From: AC-37 sp036389835
Lineage (GTDB): Bacteria > Actinomycetota > Thermoleophilia > Solirubrobacterales > Thermoleophilaceae
Length of the DNA: 64,000 bases
Assembly: GCA_036389835.1 (NCBI GenBank)
Contig: DASVWC010000076.1
Coordinates: 42,436-106,435 of the forward strand
Direction of reading: 5' to 3'
In this document: piece after piece, positions 25,025 through 33,050 of the stretch
How the letters are laid out: the number at the start of each line of letters is the position of its first letter
How positions within the stretch are numbered: the first letter of the stretch is position 1
Position numbers and translations under genes: made by a program
The notes under the pieces: generated by a model
The model's database searches: none
Told to the model about the DNA's origin: nothing
The model's input: only the letters and a program-made list of their open reading frames with translations

Positions 25025-26305
25025 GTGCTCGCTGAGGGCACCGCTCCCCACCGCGTGGTGATCACGGGCGTCGGTGCCGTGACACCGCTCGGCGTCGGCG
25101 CGGGAACGCTGTTCGATCGGTGGTGCGCGGGGGACGTCGGGATCGAGAACGGCGTCGGGCGGTGCTCGGAGTTCGACCCGCTCACGTTCATGTCGGCCAA
25201 GGAGGCGCGCCGCACCGACCGCTTCACGCAGCTCGCGGCGGCGGCGGTCCAGGAGGCGGTCGTGCAGGCGGGATGGATGGACCACGGCACGGAGCTTCCT
25301 TTCGAGCGCGTCGGTTGCTTCGTCGGCACGGCCTTCGGCGGCTTCGAGACCCACGAGCGCCAGCAGGACATCGCTCGGGCCCAGGGGCTCCAAGCGCTTT
25401 CGGCGCTTGCGGTCACGGCGCTGATGCCGAACGCGGCGGCGAGCGGGATCGCGATCCGCTTCGGCTTGAAGGGCCCCTCGCGTGCTATCGCCTCGGCGTG
25501 CGCATCAGGCGGCGACGCGATCGGCACGGCCGCTCGCGCGATTGCTGTCGGCGACGCGGAGGCAATGGTCGCGGGCGGCGCGGAGGCATCGCTGTCCGAG
25601 CTGGCCCTCGCCGGCACCGACAAGATGGGGGCGCTCTCCAAGATCGGGGTCTCACGGCCCTTCGACGCCCGCCGCGACGGGTTCGTCATGGCGGAGGGGG
25701 CGGGCGCACTGATCCTCGAGGAGTGGTCGCTGGCGGTCCGCCGCGGCGCCACGCTCCTCGGCGAGGTCGTGGGCTACGGGTCAAGCACCGACGCCTACCA
25801 CCTGAGCGCACCCGATCCCGAGGCGCTCGGCCAGACGCTGGCGATAAGGCGAGCGCTGGCGGATGCCGGCGTGGCGCCCGAGGACGTCGACTACGTAAAC
25901 GCGCACGGGACCTCGACGAGGATCAACGACAGCAACGAGACGCGCGCGCTCAAGGTCGCGCTCGGTGACGCGAGCCGCGGGATCCCCGTGTCCTCGACGA
26001 AGTCCGCGATCGGTCACCTGGTCGGTGGGTCCGGCGCGGTGGAGGCGGCGGTGACCGTGCTCGCACTCCGCGAACGCGTCGTGCCGCCCACGCTCGGATA
26101 CGAGCACCCGGACGAGGGCCTCGACCTGGACTACGTCCCGCTAACCCCCCGCTCGCTCGAGCGGTGGCCGAGCGAGGAGCGCGGCCGCGCGCCGCTCGCG
26201 TTGTCGAACTCGTTCGGGTTCGGCGGCCAGAACGCGTGTCTCTGTCTGCGCGCCTGGCCGGACGGCGCCGGGCCGTCCGCGCCGGGGAACGGAGGAGCGG
26301 CATGA
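25025..26305 (+). CDS. 3-oxoacyl-ACP synthase II-type ketosynthase (second copy)
   Basis: About 426 residues from the GTG at 25025, just ahead of the KAS domain; a GTG at 24983 and earlier starts are possible. The triad is complete: Cys about residue 159 in SACASGGDA, His in NAHGTSTRIND and His in GHLVGGSGAVEA. The C-terminal loop is GFGGQNACLCL. It is the first gene of the rightward unit and its stop overlaps the FAD-oxidoreductase ATG. In the actinomycete KAS II-like families of secondary lipid pathways, two active ketosynthases commonly split the work between early and late elongation; that is the likely relationship with the copy at 22515-23720. Confidence 0.88.
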   Translation: MLAEGTAPHRVVITGVGAVTPLGVGAGTLFDRWCAGDVGIENGVGRCSEFDPLTFMSAKEARRTDRFTQLAAAAVQEAVVQAGWMDHGTELPFERVGCFVGTAFGGFETHERQQDIARAQGLQALSALAVTALMPNAAASGIAIRFGLKGPSRAIASACASGGDAIGTAARAIAVGDAEAMVAGGAEASLSELALAGTDKMGALSKIGVSRPFDARRDGFVMAEGAGALILEEWSLAVRRGATLLGEVVGYGSSTDAYHLSAPDPEALGQTLAIRRALADAGVAPEDVDYVNAHGTSTRINDSNETRALKVALGDASRGIPVSSTKSAIGHLVGGSGAVEAAVTVLALRERVVPPTLGYEHPDEGLDLDYVPLTPRSLERWPSEERGRAPLALSNSFGFGGQNACLCLRAWPDGAGPSAPGNGGAA

Positions 26306-27690
26306 GCTTCACGGCCACCGCCGCGACGACCGAGCGTGGCGGCCTCGGCACCGTGATCGTCGTCGGTGGCGGTTGGACCGGGATCGCGGCCGCATGGCAC
26401 CTGCGGGCGCTCGGCGCTCGGCCCGTGGTCCTCGATCGCGCCGCGGAGCTCGGCGGCCGTTCAGCGGCAGGACCCGAACTGGGCGGGCGTGAGATCACCT
26501 TCGGGGGGAAGAACATCGGACGCCGCTACGAGCGCTTCCGCGCGTTCGTCGCCGAGGTGGCGGAGCCGAGGTGGGAGCACTTCGGCATCAACTCGTCGCG
26601 AGTGGGCGACAACGGACGGATCCACACGGTGGACTCGGAGCGCGGCGCGCGCAGCGCCCTCGCACTCCTGCGCAACGTCGGCGCGCGCGACCTCGCGACG
26701 ATCGCGCGCTGCGCCTGGTACGTGCGCGGCGACCGCAGCGAACGCTACGTCGGCGGCCGCGCGTTCGACCGCCTCGCCGAGCGGCATGGCGATCCGACGC
26801 TGGACCGCGTCTTCGGACCGCGCGCCCGGTCCGTGCTCATCCGCCCGATGACCGTCCGCATGAACGGAGCGGAGCCGGACGAGGTCCATCTCGGCACCTT
26901 CGGCACGAACCTCGCGGGCGTCATGGAGACGTACGACCAGCTCGAGAACGGCTTCGGCGAGGTTCTCGACGGTTTCCGGCGGAGCGTCCGATGCGAGCTG
27001 GGGGCCACCGTGGAGTCGCTCGCGGTGGAGGATGGGCGCGTCGTTGGCGTGAACGTCCGGCGTGCGGATGACGACGTGGAGCCGATGCGGTGCGACGCGG
27101 TCGTGCTCGCTGTCCCCGCGCCCGCGAGCGCCGAGCTCGTGGCGCCCCACCTGCCCGACGTCGCGCGCGACCTTCGCGAAGTCAGTTACCACCCCGCGGC
27201 CGTGGCGGTCGTGCGCTACTCGCGGCCGATCTTCGCGCCGGAGGTCCGGGCGCTCCTGTTGCCGCCGGACAGCCCCGCGAGCAACGCCGGCGCCTACGGC
27301 GTCGACAACCTCGACCTCGTGCGCTACACGTTCAGCGGCCGCGCCTCCCGCGCGGCGCTCGCGGGCGATTTCGACCCGGAGGCGCTCGTCGCCGAGGCGG
27401 AGCGGCGGCTCGCTCGCGTCCTCCCCGTCTCGGCGAGAGACCGCGTCGCGATCGCGGCGCGCCGCTGGGACGCCGCGCTCTGTGCGTACGGCCCTCAGCA
27501 CTCGCGGCGAGTCGTGCGCGTGCGCGACCGGACGCGGACGCTGCCGGGCCTGCACCTGACGGGCGACTGGGCGCGCGGGGGCACCATCGAGGCCTGCTTC
27601 CGCGGCGGCGAGGAGTGCGCGGGCGATGTCGCAGCGGCGCTGCGCGTCGCGGCGGGAGCGACCTCGGACGGTGGTCTTCGAACGGAATGA
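26302..27690 (+). CDS. FAD-dependent amine-oxidase-like oxidoreductase
   Basis: A 462-residue flavoprotein whose ATG overlaps the KAS stop. VIVVGGGWTGIAAAWHL is the dinucleotide-binding motif, followed by VVLDRAAELGGRS, the flavin-ribose/GG doublet of the amine oxidase/phytoene desaturase/protoporphyrinogen oxidase superfamily. The C-terminal GLHLTGDWARGGTIEACFRGGEECA is the second FAD contact. No signal peptide is present. In an acyl-chain locus such an enzyme would introduce double bonds or oxidise an amine; desaturation of an ACP- or CoA-bound intermediate is the simpler guess. Substrate not predictable. Confidence 0.82.
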   Translation: MSFTATAATTERGGLGTVIVVGGGWTGIAAAWHLRALGARPVVLDRAAELGGRSAAGPELGGREITFGGKNIGRRYERFRAFVAEVAEPRWEHFGINSSRVGDNGRIHTVDSERGARSALALLRNVGARDLATIARCAWYVRGDRSERYVGGRAFDRLAERHGDPTLDRVFGPRARSVLIRPMTVRMNGAEPDEVHLGTFGTNLAGVMETYDQLENGFGEVLDGFRRSVRCELGATVESLAVEDGRVVGVNVRRADDDVEPMRCDAVVLAVPAPASAELVAPHLPDVARDLREVSYHPAAVAVVRYSRPIFAPEVRALLLPPDSPASNAGAYGVDNLDLVRYTFSGRASRAALAGDFDPEALVAEAERRLARVLPVSARDRVAIAARRWDAALCAYGPQHSRRVVRVRDRTRTLPGLHLTGDWARGGTIEACFRGGEECAGDVAAALRVAAGATSDGGLRTE

Positions 27691-29108
27691 GCCAGCGGCC
27701 GCTCGTCTGCATCGTCGGAGCCGGGGCCTCTGGGATAGCCGCGGCGAAAGCGCTGGCTGACCGCGGGATCCCCTTCGAGTGCTTCGACAAAGGGGATCGC
27801 GTGGGGGGCACGTGGGTCCTCGACAACGCGAGCGGGCTGTCGTCCGCCTACCCGGACCTCCACATCAACGTCTCGCGTGAGCGGCTCGAGTACGCGGACT
27901 TCCCGATGCCGCGCACGTATCCGCGATTCCCGCACCACACCCAGATCGCGCAGTACTTCGCCGACTACGTGGAGCACTTCGGCCTCGGCGACCGGATCCG
28001 GCTGCGGACATCCGTCGAGCTGGCGCGCCCGCTGCCGTCAGGGCGCTGGGCGGTGACGCTCGGCTCCGGCGAGACTCGCCACTACGACGCGCTCGTCGTC
28101 GCCAGCGGCCACCACTCGTCGCCGCGCTGGCCGTCGCCGCCCTTCCCCGGCTCGTTCGTGGGCCTCGAGATGCACTCCCACGACTACCGCGGCAACGCTC
28201 CGATGCGCGGTCGCGACGTGGTCGTGGTAGGGATGGGCAACAGCGCCATGGACATCGCCGTCGAGGCGAGCCACGTCGCGAGCGCGACGTACCTGTCCCA
28301 CCGCAGGAGCGCGCACGTGCTGCCGAAGTACGTGCTCGGCCGGCCGTACGATCAGATGCCCGGCCTCCCGTATCTGCTGGGTAAGCCGATCGGCGTCAGG
28401 GGGCGGGTGTCGTTCGTGTTGCCGTGGGCCCTGCGGAAGCTCGCTCTGGGCGCCTCGCACCGGCTGGTTGTCGGCAGGATGGAGGACTACGGGTTCGCGC
28501 CGCCCGACCACGATCTGCTCGAGGCGCATCCGTCGGTTTCGAGCCGGCTGCTCGACCGGGTCGTGCACGGCCGCGTCGTCCCGAAGCCGAACATCGAGCG
28601 CCTCGACGGCGACACCGTCCGCTTCGCTGACGGCAGCTCGGCACACGCCGACGTGCTGGTCTACTGCACCGGCTACGACATCGCCTTCCCGTTCCTTCCA
28701 CGCGAGGTCATCGACGTGCGCGACAACCACGTGACGCTCTACCGGGCGGTGTTCGACCCGAGCCGGCCGACGATCGCGTACATCGGGTTGATCCAGCCGC
28801 TCGGATCGGTGATGCAGATCGCCGAGCGCCAGGCGAAGTGGCTCGCCCTCTATCTGAGCGGCGAGTACGTCCTGCCCGACGAGGACGAGATGAGGCGCAC
28901 GATCGCGGACGAGCAGCGGCGTCTCGCGGAGCAGTACGTCCCGAGCGCGCGGCACACGATCCAGGTGGCCCAGGACGAGTACTTCTGGCGGCTCGACGAG
29001 GAGGAGCGGCGGGGCCGGCGTCGCGCGGCGAAGCACGGGTTCCGCCGGAGCATCCCCGCCTGCACGGCCGAGTCGAGCCGCGCGTCCCTCGACCGCGCGG
29101 CGGTGTGA
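27687..29108 (+). CDS. Flavin-containing (class B) monooxygenase
   Basis: A 473-residue protein, ATG overlapping the previous stop. It has two dinucleotide motifs, GAGASG (residues 11-16, FAD) and VGMGNSAMD (about 178-186, NADPH). Between them is the FMO/Baeyer-Villiger fingerprint FVGLEMHSHDY near residue 157. YCTGYDIAFPFL is the C-terminal ATG-like motif of this class. It should insert oxygen into a carbonyl, N- or S-containing group using NADPH and O2. Following an FAD oxidase and preceding an aldehyde dehydrogenase, it could give oxidative tailoring or chain cleavage to an ester or aldehyde. Confidence 0.88.
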   Translation: MSQRPLVCIVGAGASGIAAAKALADRGIPFECFDKGDRVGGTWVLDNASGLSSAYPDLHINVSRERLEYADFPMPRTYPRFPHHTQIAQYFADYVEHFGLGDRIRLRTSVELARPLPSGRWAVTLGSGETRHYDALVVASGHHSSPRWPSPPFPGSFVGLEMHSHDYRGNAPMRGRDVVVVGMGNSAMDIAVEASHVASATYLSHRRSAHVLPKYVLGRPYDQMPGLPYLLGKPIGVRGRVSFVLPWALRKLALGASHRLVVGRMEDYGFAPPDHDLLEAHPSVSSRLLDRVVHGRVVPKPNIERLDGDTVRFADGSSAHADVLVYCTGYDIAFPFLPREVIDVRDNHVTLYRAVFDPSRPTIAYIGLIQPLGSVMQIAERQAKWLALYLSGEYVLPDEDEMRRTIADEQRRLAEQYVPSARHTIQVAQDEYFWRLDEEERRGRRRAAKHGFRRSIPACTAESSRASLDRAAV

Positions 29109-29109
29109 C

Positions 29110-30666
29110 GTGCGCGAGTACCCGCTCTACATCGGCGGGAGGCGCCAGGCGGCTGAGGACTGGACATACGTCCCGCGGGCGTCCGCGCTGCTGCGTGACC
29201 CGCGCGGCGCCATGCGCCGCATGGCGGAGCTCCAGTCCGGCCGCAAGCCGGTCGCCGAGGACGACGAGGTGGTCGCCGGTCGCTGCGCAATTGCGGGGCG
29301 CGAGGACGTGGACCGGGCCCTGGAGGCGGCCTACGCAGCGCGCCGTACAGCCGCCGCCGTTCCGCTGGAGGATCGGCGTGCGCTGGCGTCGGCGGCGCAC
29401 CGCGACATCGCGCGCCACGCCGCGGAACTGGCCGAGCTGCTCGTTGCCGAGGGTCACCCGCGGCGACTCGCCGCCTGGGAGATCGAGTCGATCCTCGAGG
29501 GGTCGGGTGACGAGACGATGGACTGGTGCTTCGGCCAGCTGCGCCAGGAGTTCCGCGTGGATGGCCGGCGGATCCTGCTCCTGCGCAAGCCCGACGGGGT
29601 GGTGTGCCTGAATCCGCCTCAGAACGCCGCGGGGGCGAACGCGTCGCTCGGGATCTCGGTGCTGCTCGCCGGCAACACGCTGGTGCTCAAGGCACCGCGC
29701 ACGTCGCCGCTGACGACGATGCACCTCTATCTGGAGATCGTCGCCCCGCTTCTCGAGGAGGCCGACGTACCGGGTGGCGCCCTGAATGTTGTTTGCGGCT
29801 CGACGAAGCCGATCCTGCGCACGTGGCTGGAGAGCCCCCTCGTGGACGACGTCATGTTCTTCGGCGACAGCCGCGTCGGGCTCGAGTTCGGCCTCGAGTG
29901 CACGGCGCGCGGCAAGAAGCCGGTGCTGGAGCTCGCCGGCAACGACGGCTTCGTCGTGTGGGCCGACGCCGAACTCGACAGCGCCGCCGCGGCTCTCGTC
30001 GAGTCGTTCTACGGCTCGAGCCAGATCTGCATGGTCCCGAAGTACGCCCTGCTGCACCCGGCTGTTACGGACGACTTCATCGAGCTCTTCCTCGAGCACG
30101 TGCGCGGGCTGCGCCCGGGTTACCCCGAGGACCCGGAGGTCGTGCTCAGCCCGGTGCTCAAGGCGGGCATGTTCGACGACTACCTCGCTGAGGCGCGCGA
30201 GCGTGGCGCCGAGGTGATCGCCGGCGGCGAGCGCATGGACGTGGCCGGCCGGCCAGCAGCCGACGGGCCGTTCGTGCAGCCCACCGTCATCCGCGTCGAC
30301 GGCATCGAGGGAGCGCGCGAGCTCCGCTGCGTGCGTGAGGAGACGTTCTTCCCGCTGCTCCCGCTGGTTGTGGCAGAGGTGGCGCCGCCGGATGTGCTCC
30401 TCGACCGCGCACTCACCTTCGTCGACTCGAACGAGTACGGGCTGCGGAACTCCCTCTGGGCGCGCGACGACGCCGTCGTGGAGGCATTCGTCGGCTCGCT
30501 CCGCAACGGCGGGCTGCTCAAGGTCAACGACTCGCACCTCGGGATGGCTCCCTATCTCGCCGGGCACGGCGGGACCGGGCTGACGGGCGGGCCGCACGGC
30601 GAGCTCCACTACCCGATGCTGCGGACCACGCACCTCCAGGGAGTGAGCGTGGCCGACGGCGCATGA
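29110..30666 (+). CDS. Aldehyde dehydrogenase
   Basis: A 518-residue ALDH-superfamily protein, GTG start one base after the FMO stop. The cysteine nucleophile is in GSSQICMVPKYALLH and the general-base Glu in LELAGNDG; CLNPPQNAAGANASLG is the cofactor-binding entry loop and EETFFPLLPLV the C-terminal motif. The first about 60 residues are unusual, with two Arg-rich segments and no ALDH resemblance. It would oxidise an aldehyde, possibly produced by the upstream monooxygenase or by reductive release, to an acid or thioester. Its stop overlaps the ATG of the hydratase gene. Confidence 0.85.
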   Translation: MREYPLYIGGRRQAAEDWTYVPRASALLRDPRGAMRRMAELQSGRKPVAEDDEVVAGRCAIAGREDVDRALEAAYAARRTAAAVPLEDRRALASAAHRDIARHAAELAELLVAEGHPRRLAAWEIESILEGSGDETMDWCFGQLRQEFRVDGRRILLLRKPDGVVCLNPPQNAAGANASLGISVLLAGNTLVLKAPRTSPLTTMHLYLEIVAPLLEEADVPGGALNVVCGSTKPILRTWLESPLVDDVMFFGDSRVGLEFGLECTARGKKPVLELAGNDGFVVWADAELDSAAAALVESFYGSSQICMVPKYALLHPAVTDDFIELFLEHVRGLRPGYPEDPEVVLSPVLKAGMFDDYLAEARERGAEVIAGGERMDVAGRPAADGPFVQPTVIRVDGIEGARELRCVREETFFPLLPLVVAEVAPPDVLLDRALTFVDSNEYGLRNSLWARDDAVVEAFVGSLRNGGLLKVNDSHLGMAPYLAGHGGTGLTGGPHGELHYPMLRTTHLQGVSVADGA

Positions 30667-31499
30667 AGCCCGCGTCGACAGGCCGCCCCGCCGCGACCGA
30701 GCTGGACCTCCAGCACGTGCGGATCGTCGACGAGGGGGACGTGATCGTCCTCGTGCTCGACAATCCCGAGTCGAACGCCCTGACGCGGCCGCTCGTGCGC
30801 GAGTTCCACGCGGCACTGGATGCGGTGTGCTCCGAGGAGATCATGCGCCCGGTGGTGATCACCGGAGCGGGGCGCGCGTTCTCGACCGGCGGCGACCTCG
30901 AGGCGCTCCTCGAAGGTCTCGAGCTTGGCGGCGACGCGGCGGCGGCCGAGTCCGACACGTCGCTGTCCCTGCTGGCTAACATGATCCTGCGGCTGCACCA
31001 TCTGCCGGTGCCGACGATCGCGGCGATCAACGGGCAGGCCGCCGGGGCCGGGTTCTCGCTCGCGCTCGCGTGCGACGTGCGGATCGCCTCCGAGCACGTG
31101 GCGCTCAACTTCGCCTACGGTGCGCTCGGCGCATCGCCGGACGGCGGCATGACCTGGTTCCTGCCACGCCTCGTCCCGCCCGCCCGCGCCAGCCAGCTCC
31201 TGCTCGAGCAGCCCGTGCTGCGTGCGCAGGCCGCGCTCGACGAGGGGCTCGTGAGCGACGTGGTGGCCCACGACTCGCTGATGACGGCCGCCCTCAAGCG
31301 CGCGCGGCGGCTCGCGGTGAAGGCGCCGCACTCGCTGCGCACGGCCAGGCTCCTGATCGAGGCCGGCGCCGCGCCGTCGCTCGAGGCCCAGCTGCGCCGC
31401 GAGCGCGCCGCATTCGCCACGGCCGCGCGGACCGACGACCTCCGGGCGGGCGTGGCCGCGATGCTCGAGGGCCGCCGCGTCGAGTTCACCGGCCGCTGA
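30663..31499 (+). CDS. Enoyl-CoA hydratase/isomerase family protein
   Basis: A 278-residue crotonase-fold protein, ATG overlapping the ALDH stop. ITGAGRAFSTGGDLEAL and INGQAAGAGFSLALACDVRIA provide the oxyanion hole. Of the two catalytic glutamates of true hydratases, the first position is not Glu, and the second site reads GASPDGGMTWFLPR with Asp. This pattern is commoner in isomerases and other crotonase members, so double-bond isomerisation is as likely as hydration. It ends the rightward biosynthetic run before the TetR gene. Confidence 0.82.
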   Translation: MKPASTGRPAATELDLQHVRIVDEGDVIVLVLDNPESNALTRPLVREFHAALDAVCSEEIMRPVVITGAGRAFSTGGDLEALLEGLELGGDAAAAESDTSLSLLANMILRLHHLPVPTIAAINGQAAGAGFSLALACDVRIASEHVALNFAYGALGASPDGGMTWFLPRLVPPARASQLLLEQPVLRAQAALDEGLVSDVVAHDSLMTAALKRARRLAVKAPHSLRTARLLIEAGAAPSLEAQLRRERAAFATAARTDDLRAGVAAMLEGRRVEFTGR

Positions 31500-31576
31500 G
31501 CGCCGGCCTGGATCAGCCGTCCCATCTCGAACTTCGCCTCTCGGCGGTCGGGACGGTCCACCTGCTCCACGTTTCT

Positions 31577-31592
31577 TGAACCGTTTGGTTCA
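31577..31592. promoter_or_regulatory. Inverted repeat, candidate TetR operator
   Basis: TGAACC-GTTT-GGTTCA is a perfect 6-bp dyad with a 4-bp spacer, 19 bases upstream of the TetR start. Position and symmetry fit an autoregulatory operator; AACC/GGTT half-sites are common among TetR-family sites. A possible TACCGAC element follows directly. Confidence 0.5.
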
Positions 31593-31611
31593 TGTACCGA
31601 CTGGGTAATCC

Positions 31612-32232
31612 ATGGGCGTCATGGCCGCAGAGCGACCGGACGGGCGCCGAACCCGCCACGCGGGCCGGCGCCGCGAGCTTCTCGACCAGGCGACCGACTT
31701 CGTCTTCGGCCGCGGTATCGCGGCGGTGTCACTACGACCGCTGGCGGCGGCGCTCGGCGTGAGCCACCGGACGCTCCTCTACCACTTCGGTACCAAGGAG
31801 CGTCTGTTCAGCGAGATCCTGCGCGAGGCGAGGACGCGCGAGCGGATGCTGATCGCGGCGCAGCTCGACGGCGAGGTCGGCTTCGTCGAGTTGCTGCGCG
31901 GCACGTGGGACCGGATCACGGAGCACCTGCCGTTCTTCCGCGTCTACTACGAGGTGTACGGCCTGGCGCTTCAGGATCCGGATCGCTACGCGGGCTTCCT
32001 CGACGGTGTCGTCTCCGACTGGACCGACCTGACAGCGGACCTGCTCGAGCGCGAGGGACTCGACCAGGCACGCGCGACGTCGCTCGCGACGTTCGTGTGG
32101 GCCACCTGCCGCGGACTCCTGCTCGACCTCCTGACGACCGGCGAGGGCGAGCGCGTGGATGCCGCCTTCGAGGAGCTCGTCGTCGCGGTCGAGGCGATCA
32201 TGAAGCGGGCGGCGCCGGTGGAGCGGCCGTGA
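31612..32232 (+). CDS. TetR/AcrR-family regulator
   Basis: A 206-residue regulator. Residues about 20-65 are the TetR DNA-binding domain: AVSLRPLAAALGVSHRTLLYHFGTKERLFSEIL. The remainder is the helical ligand-binding/dimerisation domain without recognisable ligand motif. ATG at 31612, or four codons later at the second ATG. The inverted repeat at 31577-31592 is a likely self-operator. Its stop overlaps the GTG of the thioesterase gene, so it is co-transcribed with the thioesterase-exporter-methyltransferase unit and probably controls export in response to the product. Confidence 0.85.
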   Translation: MGVMAAERPDGRRTRHAGRRRELLDQATDFVFGRGIAAVSLRPLAAALGVSHRTLLYHFGTKERLFSEILREARTRERMLIAAQLDGEVGFVELLRGTWDRITEHLPFFRVYYEVYGLALQDPDRYAGFLDGVVSDWTDLTADLLEREGLDQARATSLATFVWATCRGLLLDLLTTGEGERVDAAFEELVVAVEAIMKRAAPVERP

Positions 32233-33050
32233 GCGTCTCGGCGGCCTCCGCGGGACCTGTCGAGCGCCGGCTCGAGCACCACCCGCACTGCTTCGGCTGC
32301 GGACCGGAGAACCTCGGCGGGCTCGGGCTCGACATCCGCTGGACCGGGTCCGAGGCGACGGTGAGCCTCGTGCCGCCGGCCGACTCGGCGGGAGCGCCCG
32401 GGATCGTGCACGGCGGTTACCTCAGCGCGATCGCAGACGAGGTCATGGTGCTTGCGGCGTCAGCCGACGAACTGCCGGCGGTGACCCGCCGCGTCGAGGT
32501 CGACTACCGCGCACCGGTGATGGCGGAGAAGCGTCTCGAGATGCGGGCGCGCGTGACGCGCACCCGCGGACGGCGGGTATACACGGCGCTGCGCGCGGGA
32601 TCCCCTGGCGACGAGAACCCGTCGCTGGAGGCGAGGGGCGTGTACGTGAAGATCCCCGCGGAGGCGTGGATCGTGCGTCTGGCACCGCGCGATCCGAGCA
32701 CCGGGACGATCGATCTCGGCGCGACGGACCCGACGAGCTACTTCCGCCTCCAGACCCAGGTCCTGACGCGGGTGTTCGACCCGGCGCGCCTCGCGCGGCC
32801 GGTCCGCGTCGCGCTGGAGCTGTCCGACGTCGAGCCGTCGAGCTGGTGCCTGAGTGCCACCTCCCGCGGGTTGCACGTCCGCCCGGGGGCATGCACGCGG
32901 TACCACGCGCGCTTCGCTGGCGAACTGCCGACATGGGAGCGGCTCCTCTACGACCCGACGCTTCTCGACGATGCCGTGACCGCGGGTGCGGTGGAGGGCG
33001 AGCGCGACGCGCTCGCGCACCTTTTCGGATGTCTGTCGCTTGCGGTCTGA
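32229..33050 (+). CDS. Hotdog thioesterase fused to a C-terminal helical/SCP2-like domain
   Basis: A 273-residue protein, GTG overlapping the TetR stop. Residues 1-140 are a PaaI/4HBT hotdog: HCFGCGPENLGGLGLDIRW, then GIVHGGYLSAIADEVM with the His-Gly-Gly substrate-binding turn; this subclass hydrolyses acyl-CoA or acyl-ACP. Residues 150-273 (FDPARLARPVRVALELSDV, HARFAGELPTWERLLYDPT) resemble the sterol-carrier/alkyl-sulfatase C-terminal fold, which binds hydrophobic chains. The fusion would release an acyl product and hand it on. It ends 22 bases inside the MMPL gene. Confidence 0.65.
   Translation: MSVSAASAGPVERRLEHHPHCFGCGPENLGGLGLDIRWTGSEATVSLVPPADSAGAPGIVHGGYLSAIADEVMVLAASADELPAVTRRVEVDYRAPVMAEKRLEMRARVTRTRGRRVYTALRAGSPGDENPSLEARGVYVKIPAEAWIVRLAPRDPSTGTIDLGATDPTSYFRLQTQVLTRVFDPARLARPVRVALELSDVEPSSWCLSATSRGLHVRPGACTRYHARFAGELPTWERLLYDPTLLDDAVTAGAVEGERDALAHLFGCLSLAV

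Noticed and set aside
28708..30816. 702-codon minus-strand frame
   Set aside because: Antisense to the aldehyde dehydrogenase, whose catalytic Cys and Glu motifs are intact on the plus strand.
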